Positions 23,648 through 37,122 of a stretch of DNA of 64,000 bases are shown here, in pieces. Both the position numbers and the translations under genes were made by a program. The stretch is from Carya illinoinensis. Lineage: Eukaryota; Streptophyta; Magnoliopsida; Fagales; Juglandaceae. Below the pieces are notes generated by a model, which did no database searches, was not told the DNA's origin, and saw only the letters and a program-made list of their open reading frames with translations. The stretch spans positions 19,494,001 through 19,558,000 of the forward strand of contig NC_056761.1 of assembly GCF_018687715.1 (NCBI RefSeq). The letters are read 5' to 3'. Position 1 is the stretch's first letter; each line of letters opens with the position of its first letter.

Positions 23648-23850
23648 TGGACATTAAAATTTTTTATCTCAAATTTAAAATTTTTATTTTATTATTATAA
23701 TTTTTTAAAATTTTCATATAAAATATAATAAATAATTTAATTTTTTTTTAATTCTTTCAAATTTCAAAACAGTAATAATATTAATATTTCTTCTTAAAAT
23801 TCAAAATTTTTATTTTAAAATTCTCATTGGCCAAGCCAAACCTTAATGTT
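23648..23850. mobile_element. AT-rich MITE, same family as 4737-4925
   Basis: Begins TTGGTTTGGACATTAAAAT and ends CATTGGCCAAGCCAAACC, giving GGTTTGG/CCAAACC inverted ends. The interior has the same ordered A/T blocks as the copy at 4.7 kb. Confidence 0.55.
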
Positions 23851-24833
23851 TTATTTTTTAAATGACACATAAGACTTGTTAATTAGTACTAACTTAAATT
23901 ATTAACAAAGTTCCAATGAAAGGTCTTACTTTATTAAAAATTAATTAAGTATTTTATAAAAATGCGGGCTCATATATCACAATATAGCAATAGAGTTTGG
24001 GTCAAGTTCAATTCCTAACAATAATTCGTTAGATGGAAAATATGTGTTTTATAACAAAATACAAGAATCACACATTTCACCTATAGTTAAAAAGATTATT
24101 CATATAAATATTAAAAACTTTATTTATAAGACAATCTGTATAATATATCAGATTAAATGTTTACGTGATATAATTTGATTTAGAAGATTATTTTTAAAAT
24201 TTAAATCGTAAAAATTAAATCATACCATTTAAGTTATTAGAATGGTATATTCTACACATCGGTATAAAAATAGAATAATCAAATATCTAAAAAAAATGAT
24301 ATTTGCACTCACAGAATGTTCAAGCGTCGTATACTTTTTACAAAAAATGAGTAAATATAAGATCAATATAAAAAAATTAATTTTTTTTATTGTAGAAGCC
24401 ACTCTTGAATAATTGTGCAAGAATTATATTTACGGTTAAATAATAAATACTAAAATAGTTGGAGTAGTTTTTTTTTTTAACATATAAATATTTAGAGAAA
24501 TGATTTGCAATCGTAGAGTATATAAGTTTTGCGCACTCCCTTTAAAAAAAAGTAGATAAATCTAATATCCATGAAAAAAAGTTATTTCTTTAATGAGGGA
24601 TCCTACTTTTTTTCAAAATGTGTGCTAGAGATTTGTATACTCTAGAACTATATTTAATATTACAATTTATATGATTATAATTTAGGAATTAAAAAGAAGA
24701 ACTATAATACTTCCAAATAGTCCACTAGGTAAGTTCAAACAAGACAAAAAGAGAAAAATGAAGTGCAGAGGAAATTTAAGAAGAGGCTATAAAAAGAACA
24801 AAGTGCTCTATCTAGTACCTTCCACCTTTGAGA
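23851..24833. other. AT-rich intergenic DNA
   Basis: No gene or bounded repeat is recognised. Confidence 0.5.
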
Positions 24834-25380
24834 TAGGGGTGCTACCCGCCCATGTGGGGGTAGGGTTGACCCTTCCCCACATCCTGCCCTCTCACACTCC
24901 AATAGTGCCCATAGCTCACTAGGCCCAAAAACTATTCCTAATCCAAAAGTGTCCAAAAACATATTTTTAAACTCAAGTTATAAATTTAAATTTGTAAATA
25001 TGACTATAATTTTAACACTGTTATTAGTTTTTAAATTTGTTAGTGTATATTATGTATAAGTTAATGTATCCTAATGTGGCTTTTATATAGAAGGCCAAGG
25101 CAATACAAGAATCTCACTTGCTTCCAAGGTAATACAAGAGTCTCACTTAAGCAAATGAGACTCTTGTATTGCCTTGGCCTCCTATATAAATGCTACATTG
25201 TAACTTACACAAAGAATTAAATAAAAACTATACTTAATACATATTACTATATTTACATATAGTAAAATTAATAACATATATTAATAAATATGTATAAATT
25301 TATATTTATATAAAATATATATAAGTAGCAGGGAAGATGGGGCAAGATAGCAAGGTGCAGGCCCCCATTGCCCACCCCTA
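24834..25380. mobile_element. Non-autonomous hAT-like element with internal fold-back
   Basis: The 547-bp element begins TAGGGGTG and ends CACCCCTA (perfect 8-bp inverted ends). It is flanked by 8-bp direct repeats CTTTGAGA (24826-24833) and TTTTGAGA (25381-25388). Subterminal G/C-rich segments contrast with an A/T-rich core. No transposase is present. Confidence 0.75.
25073..25199. repeat. 51-bp inverted repeat (hairpin) inside the hAT-like element
   Basis: Arm 25073-25123 pairs with 25149-25199 at 46 of 51 positions. The 25-bp loop (CCAAGGTAATACAAGAG...) is itself a diverged direct copy of part of the left arm. A transcript would fold into a long, nearly perfect stem. Confidence 0.85.
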
Positions 25381-25813
25381 TTTTGAGAGGCTCTTGTCAT
25401 ATTTGGTTAACTAGTTTCATTTTTTAAAATAAATCAAATTTAATCCAAACATCTTTCAATCTTAAAAGTATCAATTTTAATTTCTCGTCCAATCATTTCA
25501 TTTTAGTAAAAAATATAGAATCAAAACAAAACAAAAAAACTTTATAAAATCTTAAACAAAAACTATCTTAAAAATTGATATTCAACCAACTTTTAAGTTT
25601 TCTTGTACAACATTTCCCTCCACCTACTCCCACTTTGAAGGTGGAGAAGCCTGGTGGCTAGTTCTACTTACTATCTATCAATTCAGGATGATGTCTTTGG
25701 ATTAAAATGGAATAGTCTTCTCTCAACCGTCTTCTTGAAAATGATAGAGAAGAAGTTGTGTAAAGTTCATTTCTTGCTTCACTGTGAGTAGAAGGGTGGA
25801 ATAGTTGCTCACT

Positions 25814-27170
25814 ATGGTGGGTAGATTAGGAGTAATGGTGGACATAGAGGAGATCTGGGAGAGTCTAGAGTTGGGCGAGGAGGAGAATAAACCCATTGAA
25901 GTTAATTCTAGTGAGTTGAAGAGATAAGAAAGAAAGGGGAAATGAGTCTTGTGGGGAAAGTTTACTCAGATCGGAATATTGGTAGGGATGTTATTTGATG
26001 AAAGATGGAGAAGATATGGAAGGTGAGCAAGTGATTGATGTTTCGAGAAGTTGGATCTAATTGTTTTGTCATTACCTTTGCAAATTTGGTTGATAAGATC
26101 AAAGTATTAGTGTGTTTGGGGGCGGGGTGTCCATGGTTGTTTGATAATCACTTGTTTGTCTTCAAACAGTGTGATGGTAATACTCAGACGTATTTTTTGG
26201 ATTTCGCTCTCCAGAAGCTTCTAGGTCCAAATGCATAACTTTCCCCTATGTTGTATGAACCGTCATACGAGTGAACAGATTGGCAATACAATAGGCAAGA
26301 TCTTGGAAGTGGATGTTCAAGAAGATGACATGGCTTGGGGTCGCTGTTTGAGAGTGAAGATTGAGTGTGATTTAAGGAATACGATAGCCAGAGGGAGAAC
26401 TGTTAATTTGCAAGGGCGAAGGATATGGGTGCCCTTATAGTACAAGAAACTGCCTAAGATGTGCTTTTGGTGTGGATGTATAGTGCATGATAAATATTGG
26501 TTTTCTAAGAGCAATGGTGATGGTTCTTAGTTTGGACCATGGTTGAGAGAAATGCCTATCAATTGGAAGAGAAATGAAAGGAAGGGGGAGATGAACCAAC
26601 AGAAGGAAGATATTGGTCACGATAGCCCTTCAGTGGTGAGGTCATGATTAGAGGAAGATTGTGATGAAATTCGGAGAGGAGGAGTGGGTAGGCATGCGGG
26701 GAAAGGGGTGGAAGTGGTGGAGGGCAAGGTGGGGGAGGTGAAAGCTCGGGAGGAGAAAGGGCGAATGGAGAATGTGCTGCTCAGTGGGAATAAGGAAGTT
26801 CGTTTGGACCCAATGGGCTAAAGCCTAGCTACCAATATCAATGCGACTTAGGATTTTGGGGCTGTGGAATATCAACTTCTATCAAACCTAGCCTAGGTTA
26901 TTCTAATCACAAAAGATGGCTTGAACGTAGGTTCCAACAACCAAGGAATGATCAAAGGGGGAAGCACATGCAACTAGAAGAGAAGAGCTCAAGGAATAAC
27001 CCATACGGGTGAACTGGCTCCCACTCATTCAATGATTAAACATGCTTTAGATAGTGGGGAGGGGGAAAACTTTTCTAGAGGGAAGGAGAAAAAAGCAAGT
27101 AAGGGGACTGGGAAGGAATCAAATTTGGAGATGATTGAGGTAGTGGCTGCTAGGCAACCCCGCCAGGGAT
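25814..27170 (+). pseudogene. LINE ORF1 (DUF4283 plus zinc knuckle), broken
   Basis: ORF1 proteins bind the LINE RNA. Visible parts are a degenerate N-terminus from ATG 25814, a DUF4283-like core at about 26225-26440 (MHNFPLCCMNR, WGRCLRVKIECDLR, ARGRTV) and a zinc knuckle CFWCGCIVH whose final cysteine is lost. The C-terminal charged tail has frameshifts. Stops and frame changes show that it is dead. Confidence 0.8.
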
Positions 27171-27385
27171 TATGAACTTACTAAGATGGAACTGACGAGG
27201 GCTTGAGAACTCTCAGAGAATTCAAAATCTTTGCCTTATGTTAAAGGAAAAGTAGCACAAATTGATTTTTTCATTGAAATTTTAATTAATGTAGGGAGGT
27301 TGGATGGGTTAAATAGCAAATTGGGAATGAAATGTTGTTTTGTGATGGACCCCATAGGCAGGCGAGGGGAATTGGCATTACTGTG

Positions 27386-30300
27386 TGTAATGCTTGTTCT
27401 TGTGGGGGAACCTTTAGAAAATGATTTTAAAAAAATAGACGAGAATTACTGTTCATTTTAAAATTTCTTTTCTTTTCAACCCAGGATATAAAAAGACTCC
27501 TCATTTAAAAAAAAAAAAAAAAAAACTTATTTCTTAATTTAAGGGATTACAACAAAAAACATTAGATTTCATAAATTAAGTATCTCATACAAATATTATC
27601 CCTAGGCTTCCGTGCTCTTCCCCTTGGACCGTGCCTGTCCTGATGCGTCATGTTCATCTTATCCCTGAGAGGGCACACATAAAAACTAAAATGAGTCGAT
27701 GACTCGTAAGCATTACTTCATATAGTTAAAATATAATAATATAGGTTTTTAATCATGCATTCATCATTCCATACATACCATAAATAAACATTCATTTTAT
27801 TTTAAAATGTTGCGAGGTGGGGTTTTTTTTTAAAAAATGTTTTCTTCTCGTAAACAATTCCCCACGCCTTACTGCCTTCATTTTTTAAAGAGTCTTAACA
27901 TACATATATTCTTTCTTAACATGCATACATTATTTCTTATCACTTTCATTGGCTGTTGCACACTATTATGCCCCTTATATGGGGGTTAGCAGTTTTTTGG
28001 ACCTTGATTTCGCTCGTGGCCACGGTTTAGGAATCCATTCCATCAAGGTGCACAGCCAGTACTATTTACCCGACATTGCAATCTACCCAGTCTAGTCCTT
28101 TGGTACCTTTATCCGTTCATTCATGTGGTCGTTAGGTATTTTCATACATTAAAGCATTCAGTCCTTTCATTCATTTCAATTCTTTCAGTCCTTTCAGCTC
28201 TTTTCATTTCTTTCAGTCTTTCAATCCGTTCATTTGCAAAAGTCATTTAAAAAGCATAAGGTTAAACGTAATCTTTCATTACATCATTTAAAACATCAGT
28301 TCATGCATTCTTTAAAGCATCAATTAATAAGGATATTTAAAACTCTTTCTTCATGTCATTTAAAGCATAAGGCCTAAGCCTTGCATTTCATTTCATGAAA
28401 ATACATATAGTATTTACTACATATAACATCCATTCACATGCATACACTTACATACTTGAGGTACATAAAAAGGGACTGCCAAAGAGGGTCATTACATACT
28501 TATGTTTGAAAACTTATACTTAGCATTTTTTAGTAAAGTTTGTGTCATTTTGTAAAGCATCATAAGTAAAAGCATTTCGTTTTCATTTTCATTTATTTAG
28601 AAAACTCTAGAAGAGTATGAACATAATACTTACTTAGACTCCATGCCATACTGATTTCATGCAGTCCATTCATGTGTGTGTCAGATAGCAACCTACATGC
28701 ATACATAACCTCAACGTCATTCTCTATCTAGTACATAAGCAACTATACTAGAAATAGAACTACACTTCACTTGGAACACTCTCCATCCATCCCTATGTTC
28801 TTATTTTTCATTTACTATACTAAAATCTTCGGGATCTATTTACCGTTACTACCTCCGTCTTCTATATCTTCCTTATCACATTTCCTCTTTTTGGGACCCA
28901 CTTGGGTCACATTTTCTAAATCCAATGTTCTACTTCAAGGTCTTATCCTTTAAAATGAATCTCATGATTCACCTTAGGGTTAAGACACTAAGACCTTCGT
29001 CTTACTCTCATATTACCCACATTCCGATGCATGACTCAAATCAACTAAGTTATGCATCCCAATTCTAGACAAGATACCCATTACTACCTTCATACATCCT
29101 AGCCCATACTCAATCCTCATTCACATCCATACATGCCACATGACTTTAAGCCAATTCTGAGGCTTAAACATCGTATAACTATGCTTATGACAAATTACCT
29201 ATTATATATGGTACATCCGTCCGGTACATACGTCTCACTATATGCACATGTACCTTACCCCTTTATTACCTAATATCAACTTATAGTCTGTTGAACGCCC
29301 GCTTGTATAAACAGGCTCTATACACCGATACCAACTTCTATTCAAACCCGGTCAATAGGACATTCCTACTTCCCGGCCCCTTTACAAATTCATCCCAACA
29401 CTTACATGACAAGACCCATTCATTCTACGCCTTGGTCTCGTCGCGTAGCTCAAGACTAATCTCAAGCTACATTGTGACACTCGTCACTATTATAGGGTCA
29501 CATCACAACTACTTTGGGATACTGTTTTACAGTTACCGATGCCACACAATAAGCTCTACGCTCCTCAACTACGCCATCCTAACCTTCATGATACACCACC
29601 CGATGCATCACAACACTACACAGAGTACACTCCACCTGAACTCTCTTTCATCCACACTATGTCATACACCATTACGATACATGCCACATGGTGCATCACT
29701 AGACTATATAGAGTACGCATCACGTGTACTCCATTCACACTACATCACACCATAACACTATGACAACACACACTTCACACCCACACTACACAACACAATC
29801 TACAACACTTCACAACACACTACATAGTCAAGCCCAACACTTCACTACACAATGAACTCCACAATATTAACAGCACAATCCACAATCTATCAACCAATAT
29901 TTAATATAAATAATGAGGGATGGAGGGTTATACCATTGACGGGATAACCTGTGTGTTGCTCGCTGCCCATCACGGTCAAACCGCGTACGGTGGCTGTTTG
30001 GGCTATTGAAGGTGGCTACAGGTGTGGATCTAAACTTATGAGGGTTTGGTTGTGGTCCTAGAGTGGTGGCCTCACGGTGGTGCCAACGTGGCACACGGTG
30101 GAGGCATGGTGGCTCATGGAGGAGTTTAGGCCGTGTATGGCTAAACTGGAAAATTCATGGGTTTCAAGGCTGAGGGTTATGGCTGGCCATGGAGGACTTG
30201 AAGGAGGTGCAGTGGAATTGTGGTGCTGAGGTGGTGGCTGGAGGCGGCAGATTTGGCCGTGAGGTAGAGGAGAGGCCATGAGTGTGTGAGAGGGTGTGAG

Positions 30301-30592
30301 AGAGGTTGAGGGTTGGCTAGCAAGGAGGAGCTCAAGGAGGAGTCATGGTGGTCAGGGGAGGCAATAGGTGGTGGCTGGCGGCTTGCGGCTTGGGTTGCCA
30401 CGTACAGCTGCGTAGGTATGGGGAACATGTGCATGCCATGCATGTGAATGGGGTGAGCCCAACTGAGAGGGAGAGATTTAGGAGAAAGGAAGACCATGGA
30501 GGTAGAGCTGGTGAGGTGGTGAAGCTGTTGGTGGAGGTCGGAGGTCGTGGTGGCCGCGCAAATGGAGGAATAATGGGTTTTCTTACCCATTT

Positions 30593-30642
<50 letters not shown>

Positions 30643-31393
30643 CTGCCGTGGGATTCGGTGGGGTTGGACTTGCCGGCAAAGGGGACACGCAGGTGGCGAC
30701 AGTGAAGCTGGACGGCACACAGCGGCGCCGGTTGGGGTGAAGGAGAAGCACGGTGGAGAGGAGAGAGAGGCTTCTGTAGGGCTGGGAGAAAGGGAGAGGA
30801 GAGAGAGAGAGAGAAAGAGGAAAAGTGAGGGGAAAAAGCTAGGGGCTTAGGTATTTAATCGAGACCCTTCGTCTTGGGATCTTCAAAACTATTTAATGGT
30901 GAGTTTAAATACTGATTTGAAAATGTGTAAGCATTTATTTAATTTAAAACACTAAGAGAAATTAAGATAGAATATTATTTTATAAACTAAAGTTCATAAA
31001 ATAATATTCCTTCATCATTAACTAAAATGATGAATTCTTGTTAATCATTTGAAAAAAATAAAATCATTTAAATTAATTTAGAATTTTCAACATAATTTAA
31101 ATCTCGTAATATTTTTAAATGATTGAAATCATTTAAATTAAATAATTTTTCACAATTATAATATTTTTGGAGCACTTCAAAAATATTATAATTGTGTTAT
31201 GTAAAATCATCTTAGTCCAATAACAATGAAAATATCCCATATAAATATTTTTAAGACATTTAAAATATTTGTAGGCTTTAAAATATTGGGCTTGCTTTAA
31301 AAATTACTTGATATCTTTTAAAACATGACATCGAGACTCGGCACGCAAAACAAGGCTTATAACTATAGAAGAAAGAATGAGCGAGTTGTTACA
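27386..31393 (-). mobile_element. Solo LTR of a Gypsy-type (Tekay/Del-like) retrotransposon, 4.0 kb
   Basis: On the minus strand it starts TGTAACAACTCGC and ends GCATTACA (TG...CA). It interrupts the LINE endonuclease and is flanked by 5-bp TSDs CTGTG (27381-27385) and CCGTG (31394-31398). No internal coding region, primer-binding site or second LTR is present. The TGTAACA start and multi-kb length are typical of Del/Tekay LTRs; that lineage label is an inference. The interior includes a G/C-rich part at 29.9-30.8 kb and a (GA)n run. Confidence 0.75.
30595..30641. repeat. (GA)n microsatellite inside solo LTR
   Basis: 47 bases of GA. Neighbouring Ser/Leu- or Arg/Glu-rich open frames on both strands are by-products. 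Confidence 0.9.
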
Positions 31394-33308
31394 CCGTGAA
31401 AGTATGAAAATGAAGTAGAGATCCTTAGTTACTCTCAATGGCATGTTAATGCCTTGATTTCGAAAGAATGGGTTAGAAGTAGGTGGTATCTTACAGGGTT
31501 CTATGGGCACCCTGACATGAGAAAAAAAAAATCCATGGAAGTTATTAGCAAGCTTGAAGCATAAGGATGTATTAGCTTGGTGCGTGGCTAGAGACTTTAA
31601 TGAAATTTTACTCCAATCAGAGAAAGTAGGGAGCTGGCAAAGGGATGAAAGGCAAATGAGTCAATTTTGAGAGGTGCTTAAAGATAACAACTTGTTTTAT
31701 TTGGGTTGTATTGGGAATATATTCACGTGGAGAAACAAGCATGCTAATCATACATTCACAAATGAGAGATTGGATAGATTTGCGGTAAACAAGACTTGGA
31801 TATCTCTATTTAAGGAGGTAAGGGTGGAGGGGCTCTCAGCAAGAAGTTCAGACCACAAACCAATTTTACTATCCAAGTTGGGAGCTAATTGTAGGTATGG
31901 GAAAAGGTAAGCGGTTATGAAAGGGCGATTAGAGAAGAGTCCCCTAACTGATCCTATGGTGAGTGTCCAACACTTACTACAATCCTGCAGCGGGGCTTTG
32001 CATAGGTAGTCAAGGAGTAAGGATAGAAATCGAGTCAAGGAGATTGAGGTGTTGACTATAAGAATAAAGGAAGTGCAAGATGAGGAAGGGTCTTATTATG
32101 TTGAGGAACTCAAAAGGTTGCATAAAGAGGTTGGGTTGTTGTTGGAACAGGAGAATATTAAATGGAACCAGAGGTCAAAGAGAAACTGGTACACCTTGAG
32201 GGATGAAAACACTAAATTTTTTCATACTTGTGCTACTCAGAGGAGGAAAATGAATCAAATCCACTTGGTGGTAGATTCACACTCTAGACTGAGGATGGAC
32301 AAAAAAGATATTGCAAAGGCTTTTAAAGTGCACTATTTTGGGGTATACAAGACAACAACTCTATGACACCCCTAATTGGTTTTTTTATTTTTTGGTTAGG
32401 AACCTTGTTTATTGTTTTATGGGTGAAGATGATTTTTCTTACCTTTGAAATTTTTGCTCAGTATTGGAAGAGCTTATTAGGCTTTTTCTAATTTTTGGTA
32501 GAAATGGGATCTTTGGTGTAGGGTTCTCTAACCCACAAAAGAGATAGAAGAAATAGGCCCAAGAGGGCATTGGCTTTAAAAGGCCCAAACTTGGCCATTT
32601 GGACAAGGAGGAGGCTTCACTTGGCTTCAAGAGGGAGTTTTTTTTTTAGAAAAGAGCTCATCATTTGAAACTTTAGGAAAATACAAGGATGACACTTGTC
32701 AAGCATGCATTGGGTTCTTAGAAGAAAAAGTGGAAGAGGCAAAAGAGGAACTTAGGTTTTGGTTTTGGAGATGGTAGGCACCACATGCATGGCACAACTT
32801 CCTAAATTGGACACATGTCAAGCTTAGAGAAATGAGACTTTTAAGTTCCAAGGCATGTCATACTTGGGAAGACCAAAATCATGTTTCTAGAAAGCTTTTT
32901 TTAGGGGACATGGGGCTTGTAACTGATGGCAACAAAGGGGAGAGGAATAGACTAAAAGTGACCTTGGGAATGACCCAAAAGTCACCTCAAGTGACATGGC
33001 CATTTCGGCACCCAAAAAAACACACATACCTTTATGCCACATGTCACCCATGCATTGGAAGGAAAATCTTGTAAGATTAGGGTTTTGAGAAAAATTACCT
33101 TTTGATCATCAGTACATTGAACTAAGACAAGAGATGAAGGGCAAGATGAGAAATGGAAGAAGGGGGTTTCGGTTGGGAAGGAAGAAGGGCACAAGCACAA
33201 GCTACCCTTTGGTCTTCCCTATGCAATCCCATCATGATGGAGATGCATGGAAGAAAGGTCTTGCCAAGTGTCCTTTGTGCATTGGTGAGTGAAAAGAAAA
33301 AGTGAGAC

Positions 33309-33319
33309 ACTATATATAG
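33309..33319 (+). promoter_or_regulatory. TATA-like box of solo LTR
   Basis: ctatatatagg followed about 30-60 bp later by a pyrimidine-rich stretch, as in LTR promoters. It is a motif match only. Confidence 0.4.
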
Positions 33320-35369
33320 GTGTAGCCAAAAATGGGAAGGCTCTTTTGCTCAAAAATTTCCTTTTGTTTCCTTTGTAATACTCGGTCACCACCTTTCTCT
33401 CTCAAGTCTCTACTTTCTCACACTTTCTCACTAGCCAAACACTATCATTACCAATATTTATTCTTCAATATTTCAAATAGGAGCATAGCACCCGAAGGTA
33501 AGAATCTCCTCACCATTTCAAGTTGAACACTCATGGCCAAGTGAAGAACTCATCTCTTCACTTTTGGTCTTGGGGTTTTCTAACACCAACACACACTTTC
33601 ACACTAGAAACTAGGGTTTTCTCTTTAAAAAAGATGGAACCCGAAATGTTCTTGATGTTTAGAATACATGAACATGTGATCTAGGGTAGAGCAAGAGCAC
33701 GGTTTCAACTCAAAAAAAAAAAAAAAATCTAGGGTTTGAACTTTCAAGGGTTTCAGCTCTAGGGTTTTTGCATGAGAAAATTGTTTCAAAATCTTGGCCA
33801 CTTACACTCACTCATATTTCGAAGATTAGGGTTTGCTTGATGGTTTTTAATATGCTTTGTTACATTTTCAGATTTTCTTGCTAATATTATCATGGATTTT
33901 TGTAAGTGAACTTCCAACCTATCCTTGATAGTATTTGTATATATTATGTGAACTCTTGTGTGATTTATTTAATTGTTGCTATTACTTCTTGTATGTATAT
34001 TCAGCTTGTAATGCTATGAGTTATTGGTATGAAATTGTGGCTTGAAGCATGATATTTTATGGTTATCATACTCGGCCTAGTAGTAATTTTGAATGAAGAT
34101 ATTGCTTGAACCTTGTGTTATTGCATGTTGTATTCGGTTTTGATGAAGTAGGAGGAAATGAAATGAGTTGTGACACTTAGAAGTTTCGGTTTGCCTTGTG
34201 TATTTGTTTGCAAGATGGTTTGTTGGTAAAACTAAGTGAATACATGAGGATGGAAGTTGGAATGATAGAAAATACATGGTTTGGAGGGCCTATGTGGATC
34301 GGCCAAAGTCTCTTTTGATGTTTTAAAAATTTGTTTTCATGTCTCGGTGGATGAATTGAATATGTTTGCATGAAATTATTCTTGTTTATATGTTCTAATA
34401 TTTTCAAGCTATGTTATGAATTGCATGCTATGGATTGAACTATGTTATTCGGCTTTCACATGTTGCATGCATTAGATTAATGACTCAACGTAAGTCCATG
34501 TCACATGTCACATACATTAGGTCTATATTTTCAAAAGACGAAAGAGTCAAGTGTGTTTTGTCATGACCCCAAATGCTAGGACTGAAAAATGCCATTGTGG
34601 AACTCCTTGTCCACTCTAGAGTGTTAAAGTCGAGTGAAGACCCCTGGGTTAACAAAGTACAGTCAACTGGCCTTGAAAAGTTCCTATAAAAGGATGCCGA
34701 AGCGAGGTTGCACAAAAAGCTAGTGGGTGCATATTATGTTGAAGGCAAAATATTCAAACTGCCATACATGAATATGTTTATGATAAGACGTAATCACCCC
34801 AATCAAGTGGATCGTTGGTTGATGCGGTAACTAGCAGGGAACACACGACGCTTAAGGGAGTCATGTGATATCCAAATATCTGAATCATATGATATGAACA
34901 AGGCATTTCAAATCCATGATATGATATGTTATGACATGCCATGATATGCTTTGATAAGTTATGATATGAACATGAAATGATGAGACGTGATCTCAATATG
35001 ATATGTTATAAAATGATAAAGAGATGGCATGATGTTACGATATGAATAAGAACCCGAGCACAAATGATATGATCATGTCTTCAGAGTTTAAAAGATAAAA
35101 AGTTGTTTTATGAAAAAGTCCTTATTATTGTATATGTCACAGTTTTACATCAAAGTACATGTCCATACATTCATTTGCAGATTACTTTTATATGCTTGTG
35201 ATATCTGTGATATATTGACTATTTACTTGTTGAGATTTCTTCAAAATATCACTATTGTAATTTTCACTATCATTCCTTTACATAGAATGATAGAAGTTGT
35301 AACATGAGCCCAGGAAGATAGTAATGGGGAAGCGCAAGAGACCAGCTCCCCAGATCCCCCTAAAGAGAC

Positions 35370-36771
35370 TATTGCTCAGATGACTAACACAAGAGGGGGG
35401 GTGAGTTGAGTTGTATTTAAAAAAATAACAATTATAAATCAAATATACAATATAAAATATAAACAAAATACGAAACAATAATAAATATAAAGATTAAGGA
35501 TAAGAGAGAAACAAACTCAGTATGTTAACGAGATTCGGCCTCACTGCCTACATTCTCACTTCAAGCTACCCCTTGAAGATTCCCAAATTCACTATTCAAC
35601 CTCTTTCAGGTGGAGATAGAAATCTATTACACCTTTGAACAACACTGCTACAAAGAATCCGTGTAGAACACCCTCTACACTTGCAATCACCTTACACGTG
35701 GTGATTCAACTATTCTTTGTGTAGAACACTTTTTACACGCACAAGGGTATAAACACCCTTTTACTGATACAAGAGATGATAGTGGGTAGATTATAAAAAA
35801 AAACTCCTCAATGAGTGAAATAAGAACAATACAGTGCAAACTATATCTCTTTCAAAATGAACAAAAATTAAGGCTCAATACTTATAGAAATGAGAATGAA
35901 AGTTTTGAATGAATGTTGTATGCTCTTGATGTTATGAATGTGAAGCTCTCAAATGATCTATTTATAGGTATATGAGAGTTCATATTCAAATTTAAAAAGA
36001 TTCACATGTCAAAGACAACATCATTCACTTTTTCAAAAAAATCAAATAAAATATTATTCTTTTTCAATTGTCAAAAACAATATCATTCATTTTTCAAAAA
36101 CTTCAAATCTAATATTTTACTTTTAATATATGATAAAAGGAGCACACTTTACTTTTCAAAAAATTCAAACCTAATCTTTTTACTTTTTGCATATGACAAA
36201 AGGAGCACACTTTTCTTTTCAAAAAATTCAAACCTAATCTTTTTACTTTTTGTATATGATAAAATGAGCACACTTTACTTTTCAAATTTTTCAAACAAAA
36301 ATATTTACCTTTTGCATAAGTCAAAAAAAGCATAAATCACTTTTGAAAATATTCAAATAAAATATACACATATGAAAGATGACAATTAATTATCTTTAAT
36401 ATTTCAAAATTCAAACTTTTAATCATGTTATGCACATGTGAAATATGACAATCAATCATCTTTCAAAATTTTCAAATTTAATTTTCAAAATATTCATGCA
36501 CATGTGAAAAGTATATTTTAATGTTTTGTTATAAAATATTAATTTTGAACCTTAATCTTAATTTTGAATTTTTAAGAGATTTACAACATTACTATATGAC
36601 TTTAATGTGAACTTGTTCCCTTCTTGCTTATATTTGGTTTCTTGATATGCTTGACTCCATTGTGTGGATAACTTGAGTTTGAGACTCCTTTATTCTTTGA
36701 ATTCATTTGTTATCATCAAAATCCATGTGTCGATATATAATTACACGAAACTTGAAATTTTGGGTTCAACA
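35370..36771 (-). repeat. 3' LTR of the Copia element
   Basis: 1402 bp. On the minus strand it starts TGTTGAACCC and ends CTGAGCAATA, where the terminal CA has mutated to TA. It is similar to the 5' LTR throughout but about 78 bp longer, largely because it has one more copy of an internal tandem unit. Confidence 0.9.
36110..36300 (-). repeat. About 66-bp tandem repeat within the 3' LTR (three copies)
   Basis: Plus-strand units contain TTTTTACTTTTTGCATATGA, then AAAAGGAGCACACTTT, then CTTTTCAAAAAATTCAAACC. The 5' LTR has two comparable units at about 43595-43720. Confidence 0.8.
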
Positions 36772-36790
36772 ATCTCTTCCTTTTTGATGA
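36772..36790 (-). other. Polypurine tract of the Copia element
   Basis: The minus-strand sequence AAAAAGGAAGAGAT directly precedes the 3' LTR, the expected site for plus-strand priming. Confidence 0.65.
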
Positions 36791-37122
36791 TGACAAATAC
36801 TTCATAGATCCTGAAACCTGTATTAATACTTAAGCTCCTTCTGAGAATGTGGATTAGTTTTTCAAGTAAAAGTACAAATATAATCTCAAGCATATATAAT
36901 AAGTTTAGCACTTTAGACAATGTTAATGTTCTAGTCTAAAACTTTTCCCCATTTTTGCATCATTAAAAAGGATACGCAGCAAATAAATGGACTGAAGAAA
37001 AAAAACGGTGTGTTAGTAAGAAAAACTGTAGATAGTTGAAAAAATGGAGCCGCCCGTGACCCGACAGGTGTGGCTGGAGATTTGAACAATCACCTGATAT
37101 TGTTGACAAACAAGATTAAGGG

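Noticed and set aside
30177..30751. Overlapping 130-140-codon frames on both strands
   Set aside because: They cover a (GA)n repeat and G/C-rich LTR sequence; frames open on both strands at once indicate composition, not coding.
36006..36335. 109-codon plus-strand frame with repeats
   Set aside because: It is the 66-bp tandem repeat of the Copia LTR; the same frame appears in the other LTR and has no domain.
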